A stretch of DNA of 7,278 bases from a bacterium. Lineage in GTDB: Bacteria; Spirochaetota; Spirochaetia; Treponematales; Rectinemataceae. The notes beneath the pieces were generated by a model, which was not told where the DNA came from, did no database searches, and worked only from the letters and a program-made list of their open reading frames with translations. Within the stretch, counting starts at the first letter, position 1, and every line of letters starts with the position of its first letter. The translations under genes were made by a program, and so were the position numbers. Below are positions 1 to 7,000 of the stretch, one piece after another. Location: the NCBI GenBank assembly GCA_021813065.1, contig JAKALZ010000086.1:1-7278 (forward strand), in the 5' to 3' direction.

Positions 1-1
1 G

Positions 2-964
2 ACCATCGACGCCTGCAAGGCCGCGAGCCTCCTCGCCGCCCTCGGTCCCGGCTATTCGCCTGAAATCGATCCCTACTTCGGCACCAATATCGTCACCGAG
101 GCGCTCAAGAAAACCGGCGCCTCCCTCATTCCCGTCATCGCCGTGCAGACCTCCGCGAGCTCGGGCGCCCACCTCACGAAGTACTCGAACATCACCGACC
201 CCGTCATCGGGCAGAAAAAGCTCATCGTCGACGAGGCGATCGTCCCGAAAAAGGCGCTCTTCGACTACTCGGTGACGGCCAGCATGCCCCTCAGCGTGAC
301 CATCGACGGCGCGCTCGACGCTATCGCCCACGCCTTCGAGGTTTTCTCGGGCATTCCCGAGGCGAAGTACGACCTCGCTGCCGAGATCGCCCGCGACGCC
401 ATCGAGCTCGTGGTGCAGTACGCGCCGCGCGTCATCACGAATCCGAAGGACATGGAAGCGCGCGAGGCCATCGGCATGGCGACCGACCTCGGCGGCTACG
501 CGATCATGGTGGGCGGCACGAACGGCGCGCACCTCACGAGCTTCTCCCTCGTCGACATCGCGGCGCACGGCACTGCCTGCGGCATCATGAATCCCTACTA
601 CATCGTCTTCTTCGCGCCCGCCATCGAGAACAAGCTCCGCGTCGTCGGCGCCATCTTCAAAGCACACGGCTTCATCCCAGAGGATCTCGACGTGCTCAAG
701 GGCCGAGCGCTCGGGCTCGCCGTTGCGAAGGGAATGGTCGCCTTCGCGAAGTCCATCGGCGCTCCCACCACCCTGAGCGACCTCAAAGGTTTCAGCGAAA
801 AGCACATCGAGCGCGCCCTCGCCGCCGCGAAGGACCCTCAGCTCGAAATGAAACTGAAGAACATGCCGGTGCCCCTCACCGCCGCGCTCGTCGACACCTA
901 CATGGAGCCGATTCTCCGCGCGGCCGCGACCGGCGACTTCGGGCTTATCAGGAATATGGAATGA
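2..964 (+). CDS. Iron-containing (group III) alcohol dehydrogenase, 5'-truncated by the window edge
   Basis: This is an NAD(P)-dependent, metal-dependent oxidoreductase that would interconvert an alcohol and an aldehyde or ketone in the cytoplasm. The frame is open from base 2, giving 320 visible codons; family members have about 380-400, so roughly 60-80 N-terminal residues of the nucleotide-binding domain lie upstream. The visible protein begins in the IDaaK segment (TIDACK) that follows the GGGS dinucleotide loop. Residues 50-61 (TSASSGAHLTKY) occupy the place of the usual TTxGTGSE loop. The metal site is visible as DAIAH (Asp106, His110), then His177 in GGTNGAH and His189 in AAHG. The two late histidines are 12 apart rather than the usual 14, so their exact assignment is tentative. 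The first ATG-like start in frame (GTG at 143) is internal and not the real start. The stop overlaps the next start (ATGA), so this gene is coupled to the LarA-family gene. Family is secure; substrate is unknown. Confidence 0.9.
   Translation, partial: TIDACKAASLLAALGPGYSPEIDPYFGTNIVTEALKKTGASLIPVIAVQTSASSGAHLTKYSNITDPVIGQKKLIVDEAIVPKKALFDYSVTASMPLSVTIDGALDAIAHAFEVFSGIPEAKYDLAAEIARDAIELVVQYAPRVITNPKDMEAREAIGMATDLGGYAIMVGGTNGAHLTSFSLVDIAAHGTACGIMNPYYIVFFAPAIENKLRVVGAIFKAHGFIPEDLDVLKGRALGLAVAKGMVAFAKSIGAPTTLSDLKGFSEKHIERALAAAKDPQLEMKLKNMPVPLTAALVDTYMEPILRAAATGDFGLIRNME
950..953 (+). promoter_or_regulatory. Shine-Dalgarno sequence for the LarA-family gene
   Basis: AGGA lies 7 bases before the ATG at 961, inside the last codons of the dehydrogenase gene. 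It supports initiation at 961, where the protein opens with the MxxIEIPFG-like start typical of LarA proteins, rather than at the later ATG at 1081. Together with the ATGA overlap it implies coupled translation. Confidence 0.5.
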
Positions 965-2496
965 TCGACATCGAGATTCCCTTCGGCAACTCGCAAGGAT
1001 CTGCGACGCGAGGATCCGCGCCGGGTATCGTCGCTGGGCATATCATTGCGAAGCTGCCTGATGGTAGCGAAGTGCTGCGCATGGCCGAGCCCGAGCCGCT
1101 TACTGACCCGGCAGCCGCGCTGCGCGAAGCCCTCGCCCGACCCATCGAATCGAAGCCGCTCGCGGCCATCGCCGCAGAAAAAATGGCTCGCGCGCGTGCC
1201 GCACAGCGCGCACCTCGCGCCTGCATCGTCGTGTCCGACAACACGCGGCCCGTACCCTACGCAGGTCCGAACGGCATCCTCATGCCAGTGGTCCGCGTGC
1301 TCACCGCCGTGGGATTCTCGCCCCGCGACATCTGCGTGCTTGTCGCCACCGGCACTCACCGCGCCATGTCGCGCGCGGAACTCGAGAGGATGCTTGGCGT
1401 CGAATCCTTCGAACTCGGACTCGATGTAGCGCTCCACGACTGCCTCGACGAGGGCAATCTCACGCACATCGGCACCACCGCGCGCGGCACCGTTGCCAAG
1501 ATCAACCGCCGCTACGTCGAAGCGGATCTCAAAATCCTGACAGGGCTCGTTGAGAGCCACTTCATGGCCGGCGCCTCGGGCGGGCGCAAGGCGATCTGCC
1601 CCGGCATCTTCGGCGAGCAGGGCACCTTCATTTTCCACTCGGCCGCCCTCATGGCGCACCCCAACGCGCGCGACCTCCAGATCGAGGGCAATCCCGTCCA
1701 CGAGGAGTCGCTCGCCGTCGCCAAGATGGCGGGCGTCGACTTCATCGTCAATGCGACGATCGATGGCACCTTCCGTACCACCGGCGTATTCTGCGGCGAC
1801 CTCGAGGCCGCCCACGCCGCCGCCGTCGCGAAGCTCAAAAGCTACGTGGGCATTCCAATTGCGCATCAGTACGATCTCGTGGTGAGCCACGGCGGCTTCG
1901 TCGCGGTGAACCACTACCAGGCGGCCAAAGCCGCCGTCGCCTCCCTCGGCGCGCTGAAGGCCGGCGGCGGCCTCATCCTCGTGGCCAACAACACGGATCC
2001 GAACCCCGTGGGCTCCGACCGCTACCGCACGGTGCTTTCAATGCTCAAGCTCGTCGGCGCCGAGGCCCTCGACCGCGCGCTCGCCTCGCCCGACTGGCCC
2101 TTTGTGCCCGAGCAGTGGCAGGTGCAGGAGTGGTCAAAGGTGTTCAAGCGCATCTCCGTACGTGACTTCGTGTACTTCGCGCCCCAGCTCGACCGCCGCG
2201 ACTGGCGCGACCTGCCGGGCATCGACGGGCGCACCCTGCTCGCGTCGCGCAGCGCGCACCAGAGTGCCGCGACCCCGCGGGCGACCGGCGCCCCTGACAA
2301 GGTCGCGACCGCATCCGAATCCGCCAGCCCCAGCCCCACCGCCGACGACATCCCCGCAGTCATCGACGTAGCCGTCGCCGACTTCTTGGAAAAGCGCGGC
2401 TTCACGCCTGCCGACGTCGCCTCCGGCCGCTGCCGCATCGCGTACCTCGCGGACGGCCCCTACGGCATCCCGCTCTACGCGGGGGCGCGGCTATGA
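961..2496 (+). CDS. larA: LarA-family nickel-pincer 2-hydroxyacid racemase/epimerase
   Basis: This 511-residue cytoplasmic enzyme belongs to the lactate racemase (LarA/DUF2088) superfamily, which inverts the alpha carbon of 2-hydroxyacids by hydride transfer using a nickel-pincer nucleotide (NPN) cofactor. The key residues of Lactobacillus plantarum LarA can be matched by motif and spacing: Asp93 and Arg96 in SDNTRP (Asp72, Arg75), His133 in ATGTHR (His108), His200 (His174), Lys210 in ASGGRK, the lysine that holds the cofactor (Lys184), and His226 (the nickel ligand His200). The 10- and 16-residue spacings among the last three are identical to LarA. Family members are usually about 420-430 residues. 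Here an Ala/Ser/Pro-rich linker at about 430-465 precedes the final DGPYGIPLY tail and accounts for part of the extra length. The gene overlaps both neighbours by 4 bases. Relatives act on lactate, malate, phenyllactate, hydroxyglutarate or aldonates, so the symbol marks the family and not proven lactate activity. No larB, larC or larE is in view. Confidence 0.9.
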   Translation: MIDIEIPFGNSQGSATRGSAPGIVAGHIIAKLPDGSEVLRMAEPEPLTDPAAALREALARPIESKPLAAIAAEKMARARAAQRAPRACIVVSDNTRPVPYAGPNGILMPVVRVLTAVGFSPRDICVLVATGTHRAMSRAELERMLGVESFELGLDVALHDCLDEGNLTHIGTTARGTVAKINRRYVEADLKILTGLVESHFMAGASGGRKAICPGIFGEQGTFIFHSAALMAHPNARDLQIEGNPVHEESLAVAKMAGVDFIVNATIDGTFRTTGVFCGDLEAAHAAAVAKLKSYVGIPIAHQYDLVVSHGGFVAVNHYQAAKAAVASLGALKAGGGLILVANNTDPNPVGSDRYRTVLSMLKLVGAEALDRALASPDWPFVPEQWQVQEWSKVFKRISVRDFVYFAPQLDRRDWRDLPGIDGRTLLASRSAHQSAATPRATGAPDKVATASESASPSPTADDIPAVIDVAVADFLEKRGFTPADVASGRCRIAYLADGPYGIPLYAGARL

Positions 2497-3194
2497 AGAT
2501 CGGCCTCATCCACTCAACGCGCCTCGTGATGCCCTGGGTCGAAGCTGCCGCCGCCCCTCTCCAGTCCCGCGCCACATTTCTCCACGCCCTCGACGAGGCG
2601 CTCATCGTCGAGCTCGCCAAGGGCCAGGGCGTGACCGAGGGCGCGCGCCGCCGCATCGCGTGGCTCGCCCAGAGCCTCATCGACGCGGGCGCCGATCGCC
2701 TCGTGCTGACCTGCTCATCGCTCTCGCCCGCCGTGGACCTCATCGCGCCGGAACTCAGCGTGCCCCTCGTCAAGATCGACGCCGCGATGATCCGCGCTGC
2801 CGTCGGCGCGCGCCAGCCCTTCGTGATCCTCGCGACCAACCCGAGCACGCGCGAACCCATGCGCATCATCGTCGCGCACGAAGCCACGCTTATCAGCATG
2901 CCAGGAAGCGCGCTAGGAAGCGCACATGAAAGTACCCCTTATGGCAGTCCCGGCGCCGCCCCCGACTGGCGCTACGAACTCCTCGGCGACGCCTTTGCCG
3001 CGCTCAACCGTGGCGACACCCAAGCTCACGATGCTGCCGTGATCGATGCCTGCGAGCGCCTCGCCCGCGAAGGCACCTCGATCCTCTTCGCCCAGATATC
3101 GATGGCTCGCGTTCTCCCACGCCTCTCCGCGACAGCCCGCGCGCGCGTCACCACGAGCCTGGACACTTTCGCGCAGACCGTCGGACTCGCGTAA
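2493..3194 (+). CDS. Asp/Glu racemase-superfamily protein with a single catalytic cysteine
   Basis: This 233-residue cytoplasmic protein has the two-lobed fold family of aspartate/glutamate/hydantoin racemases, maleate isomerase and arylmalonate decarboxylase. The N-terminus reads MKIGLIHSTR, followed by LDEAL (33-37), a GARRR helix (50-54), the first-lobe motif VLTCSS with Cys74, a VKID strand (93-96) and VILATNPST (111-119), all typical of the family. At the second catalytic site, where racemases carry Cys (GCT or GCA type), this protein has AQISM (200-204) and no cysteine. Classical two-base racemization is therefore doubtful; a one-cysteine isomerase, decarboxylase or lyase is possible. 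Residues 137-158 are a Gly/Ser/Pro-rich loop. The ATGA overlap with the LarA-family gene puts it in the same transcript and probably the same pathway. The start at 2493 is supported by that overlap and by the conserved N-terminal strand. Superfamily is fairly certain; reaction is not. Confidence 0.8.
   Translation: MKIGLIHSTRLVMPWVEAAAAPLQSRATFLHALDEALIVELAKGQGVTEGARRRIAWLAQSLIDAGADRLVLTCSSLSPAVDLIAPELSVPLVKIDAAMIRAAVGARQPFVILATNPSTREPMRIIVAHEATLISMPGSALGSAHESTPYGSPGAAPDWRYELLGDAFAALNRGDTQAHDAAVIDACERLAREGTSILFAQISMARVLPRLSATARARVTTSLDTFAQTVGLA
2903..2923 (+). repeat. Short direct repeat in the racemase-like gene
   Basis: AGGAAGCGC occurs at 2903-2911 and again at 2915-2923, a 12-base period that keeps frame and encodes GSA twice. 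It lies in the flexible Gly/Ser/Pro loop and looks like a slippage duplication that lengthened the loop by four residues. Confidence 0.4.
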
Positions 3195-3300
3195 CTGCCG
3201 CGCATCCCGCGTCCGCTAGTCAAAACGCGCGCTAAGAGGCGCAGTCGTGCCAGAATGGAAGCGCGCCAGCGCTAACGTGCGCCGCATACCCCGAAAGCAT

Positions 3301-3335
3301 AAAAAAAGGCCGCCCCGGTTGCCCGGAACGGCCTT
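3301..3335 (-). terminator. Intrinsic terminator of the minus-strand operon
   Basis: Arms AAGGCCG (3306-3312) and CGGCCTT (3329-3335) form a 7-base-pair stem, with a second inner CCGG/CCGG pairing (3315-3318 with 3323-3326) closing a 4-base loop. Read on the minus strand, the stem is followed by a run of T (seven A's on the plus strand at 3301-3307, two of them in the stem). It begins 24 bases after the regulator stop. On the plus strand no T run follows the stem, so it is not a proper terminator for the opposing operon. The rest of the gap 3195-3359 holds G+C-rich sequence with no gene I can support. Confidence 0.85.
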
Positions 3336-3359
3336 GTGCGTTAAACACGCCACACTCAC

Positions 3360-4016
3360 TCAGCTCAAAGCGTCTTCCCCTCCCCCGCTCATGAAAATCT
3401 GCGAGAATCGAATCACCGGCACCGACTGCGGAAGCCCCGCGCGCCGCTTGATGGCATCGAGTCCCAACGCGGGACCTTCACCAACTTCATCTCCCACCAC
3501 AATCTCGTCGCTCCCGCGTTCGTCCGCGCAAATCGCCACTACGCCAGCACATGACGCGCCCTCGCCCTCAAGCTCCTGCATGCACGCGGACGCGCTCTTA
3601 AAAAACCGTACTCCATGCTTTAAACACGAGTACTCAACAAGGAAATCAACCTCCATCGGCCCCAAAAGCAGCAGCCGTCCATACCCTCTATCCGCGATCC
3701 GTTTCACGAATACATCTATCTTCTTGCGGTAGAGCGACGCGTTCTCCGCCGCTCTCGCGAAATAGCGCACCGTCCGCACCGCCACCTCCTCCATCCCCGA
3801 CGGCGTCAGCGCGTACATAATCTTCCGCCCATCTACATGCAACAACTTGAGCCAGCCCCGCTCCATAAAGTGCTTGAGCAGCGTGTTCGTCAGCCCCAGC
3901 GAAAGCCCCGCGCTGACCGCTAGCTCACGCTGCGACACCAGCGCGGGACGCGTACCCTCCCTCGTGGCAGAATAAATCGATTCGAGCAACTGAAGCTCAG
4001 GATTCCGATTTTCCAT
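3360..4016 (-). CDS. Winged-helix regulator resembling EPS-associated MarR-like proteins, with an unknown C-terminal domain
   Basis: This 218-residue protein is a probable DNA-binding regulator. Residues 25-60 form a winged helix-turn-helix: VSQRELAVSAGLSLGLTNT, then LLKHFMERGWLKLL. A wing and LTPSG follow (about 60-74), then a helix to about 96. This half resembles, from memory, the MarR-like 'EPS-associated' regulators of about 100 residues that sit in exopolysaccharide loci, which fits the SLBB export gene just upstream. The second half (about 97-218) is not part of that family as I know it. It contains a strand-like segment RLLLLGPMEVDFLVEY (114-129), a Cys-containing stretch (131-162) and an acidic GDEVGEG (175-181); I do not recognise it, though it could be a Rossmann-like sensing domain. 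The ATG lies 7 bases after the SLBB stop with no strong Shine-Dalgarno sequence, suggesting translational coupling. The gene is the last of its operon and is followed by a terminator. Confidence 0.8.
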   Translation of the reverse strand: MENRNPELQLLESIYSATREGTRPALVSQRELAVSAGLSLGLTNTLLKHFMERGWLKLLHVDGRKIMYALTPSGMEEVAVRTVRYFARAAENASLYRKKIDVFVKRIADRGYGRLLLLGPMEVDFLVEYSCLKHGVRFFKSASACMQELEGEGASCAGVVAICADERGSDEIVVGDEVGEGPALGLDAIKRRAGLPQSVPVIRFSQIFMSGGGEDALS

Positions 4017-4023
4017 GCGTTTT

Positions 4024-7000
4024 TTACAGCTTTATCCCAAAAAGATTGACGATGAGCGCCGTGAGCGTGATGATGGTCGAAAGAATCGTCGACACCCTCG
4101 TGAATCCATACAGGAACGAATTCGACTCCGCGACGATATTGTCCTCAGGTTTAATCTCGCGCCCGGCGATCGGCACTTTCTGCGACTTCACATCGTAGAC
4201 CGTAATCTTCTGACCGGAGTTCCTGTCGGTATCGAAACCGCCCGCGAGACCGATGTAGTACTCCCAGGTCCTGTTCGGAATGTAAGGATACCGCCCGGGG
4301 TATCGCACCGCGCCCGATACCGACACGAAGAATTGCCTGAACGGCACAATGACCGTATCGTTCGGCTTGAGCGGCACATCGTTGGTCAGGTCGTAATCGT
4401 AGATGAACTTCGCGAGATTGACCGCCGTCTGCGATCCATCCGCGTGCACGATGTACGAGGCGGCCAAGTCCGACACCGCCGAGAACAGCTTGCGGTTGTT
4501 GAGCGCCGCCTGCGACGTCGTCTCGCCCGGCACGAAATTGTACGCCACGCGCTGACTCGTTTCCGGCGATGCCCCTGTCGAGCTCAGACCCACCGCCCCT
4601 TCAAACCATACCACCGGCAGCAACTCTTGCAGCGACGGCACCGTCACCACATCGTAGAGCCGCAGCGCCATATCGGGAGTCTTCGCATAATCGAACTGAA
4701 GCTTTTCGCCGACGGGAGAACTGTCAGATAAATTATGGAGGAGCGAGAGTCGCGACACATTCGCTTTCTCGGTAAATCCATCGGCGTATATCTGTATAAG
4801 CTCCTTAAGCCCTTCTCCCGGTAAAAGCTGATAGGTGCCAGGACGTTTCACTTCTCCCTGTATAGTAACAAGGTTCTTCAGACTCGAGAGTCTAATCTCG
4901 TCACCAGGCCTCAAGAAGGGATCCTGCGACAGATCGCCATAGCGGTCCGCTTTGAAGAGGTCGTACGATTTCTCAAAGCCATCCGAAGTCTTGACGGTTA
5001 CATCGCGGATTGAGGAGTAACGTGTGAGGAGGGGTGCAACCACATCTCGCAAGCGCGTTAGCCCTGTAATGCCCACCCAGCTCGACTTGCTCACCTCGCC
5101 TGATACGAAAACGTACATAGAACCAAAAGGAATCACAATTCTGTCTTCAGGTTTCAGAGGACAATCACTGCTCAAGTCATTGTTATACATCAACTTTTCC
5201 AGATTGATATTGATAATCGCGTCAGATCCTTTGCGGATGATGAACGCGTGTCCCATGTCCGCGGATGAAAGGATCTTGTCCTTGAGAGGGCGCAGTAGCG
5301 AATACGCACTGAGCCCTTGACGATACGGCGCACGCATCACTGCATAATTCGTGGTGGCGACGCTCTGGTCTTTTGAGGAAACCCCCAATTTATCACCCGC
5401 GATAGCTCCCTCGATGTAGATGACCGGCAAGTATTCTTCCATGCTTGGCACACGGAGGGAGTCGCCATCTTGTAAACTCGGCAGGTTCTTCCCGTTGAGG
5501 TCAAAAACGATACTCTGACCTTCTGGTGCCCCTGCGCTTGCTTTGCGAGTAAGCACCATCATGTCAGGTTTCGCACTCACTGATAGTCCATCTCCATATG
5601 AGTTGACCAGTTCGTTCATCCCCTCATTCGCCAGGAGTTGATACATTCCCGGCCGCCTAACCTCACCCTCAACTTTTACAATTCTCTCCGCGCGTTTCAC
5701 TTCTACCGAGTCTCCGGGACGGATGAATGGATCCTGGCTCATATCGCCAAACCTATTTGCCCGGAATAGATCGTAGTTTGTTATTTTACCATCAGCACTG
5801 GTAATCATAATGTCCCGAAGTGATGACTCATCTGTCGTTAAATCCTTTAATACTTGTGAAAGAGTACTCTGCGAGGTCACCTCAATCGCGACAGATTTTT
5901 TAACAAAACCCTTTATAAACGCCAGATTGAGACCATAAGGGATTACTATCCTATCGTCTGGAAGTAGAGTTATATCGTCGGCCGATGTATAGAAATGGAG
6001 CAGTTTTTCTAGATTCAAGCTTATTCGATCCGTTCCTCGAACAACATATGCTTGCTGAAGATTGGCAAAGGGAGAAATCTGCGCTTCAAGCGGTTTCACA
6101 ACCTGCTGGGCTGTTTGCCCTTTTCTAAAAGGAATTCTCTGCAGATTGTATGGATTAGTACCTGGTGCTGATGTGCTGCCATCGATTGCGATTGCACCTT
6201 CGATATACACTGTCGGCAGATATTCCTCACTGCTCGCTACGCGAATGCTATCGCCATCCTGAAGAGTTGGGAGATCTTTCTCCATCAAGTTAAACACGAT
6301 ACTCATGCTCTCAGGGTTGGCTTCGCTTGCCTCTCGTGTCAGCACCACCATATCTGTTTTTGCGCGAACTGTTGTACCATCGCCGTAAAAGTGTAAAAGT
6401 TCATTCATTCCTTCATTTGGCAGAATCTGGTATGTGCCTGGTCGTCTCACTTCTCCCTTGATTGTGACAATTCTCTCAGCTCGCTTTACTTCTACCGTAT
6501 CTCCTGGACGGATATAAGGATTCTGAGTCATATCTCCAAGACGATCCGCCTTAAATAGATCGCAGACTATTGTGGTTCCATCTTCGCTTGTTACGGTGAT
6601 ATCGCGAGTAGAAGAATGATCGGTTAGATTATTCTGAAGAAGATCTGACAACTTCAAGCCAGAATACACCTTTTCAACAATTGATTGTTGCACTTCTCCC
6701 TTTACGATCACTGCATTATAGCCATAAGGAATGACTATTCGGTCACCAGCCTTCAACTCAACATCGATTTTTGGAGAGTAGCTATAGAAAATCTTCTCGA
6801 GATCAACATTAATCCTCTCTTTTTCTCGGATGATATATGCTTGGCTTAAATTTGCGTCAGATACAAATTGATCTTTTATAGGTGTAAGGATTTGCGATAG
6901 AAGTTGGCCTTTCCTGTAAGTCAATCGAATCTTGCCATATGCATCTTTTTGAACAGACAAAGTTGTTGTGTCTTGTGCAGATCCGGATGTCATCGCAGAT

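Noticed and set aside
898..1914. Long minus-strand open frame of 338 codons antisense to the LarA-family gene
   Set aside because: Its translation is rich in Arg, His, Gly and Ala with no recognisable motif, and it lies opposite a well-conserved enzyme. G+C-rich genes commonly leave such shadows.
2402..2899. Minus-strand open frame of 165 codons opposite the racemase-like gene
   Set aside because: It overlaps two conserved genes, and its Arg/Ala/Ser-rich translation shows no family features.
3247..3732. Plus-strand open frame of 161 codons across the intergenic gap and the regulator
   Set aside because: It runs through the terminator hairpin and antisense to the winged-helix gene, with low-complexity Ser/Pro/Lys composition and no convincing start signal.
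4015..4731. Plus-strand open frame of 238 codons opposite the SLBB C-terminus
   Set aside because: The protein is an Arg/His-rich shadow. The opposite strand encodes conserved SLBB repeat motifs in the G+C-rich part of the gene.
5024..5320. Plus-strand open frame of 98 codons inside the low-G+C part of the SLBB gene
   Set aside because: It is antisense to conserved unit C motifs and has no visible ribosome binding site or recognisable domain.
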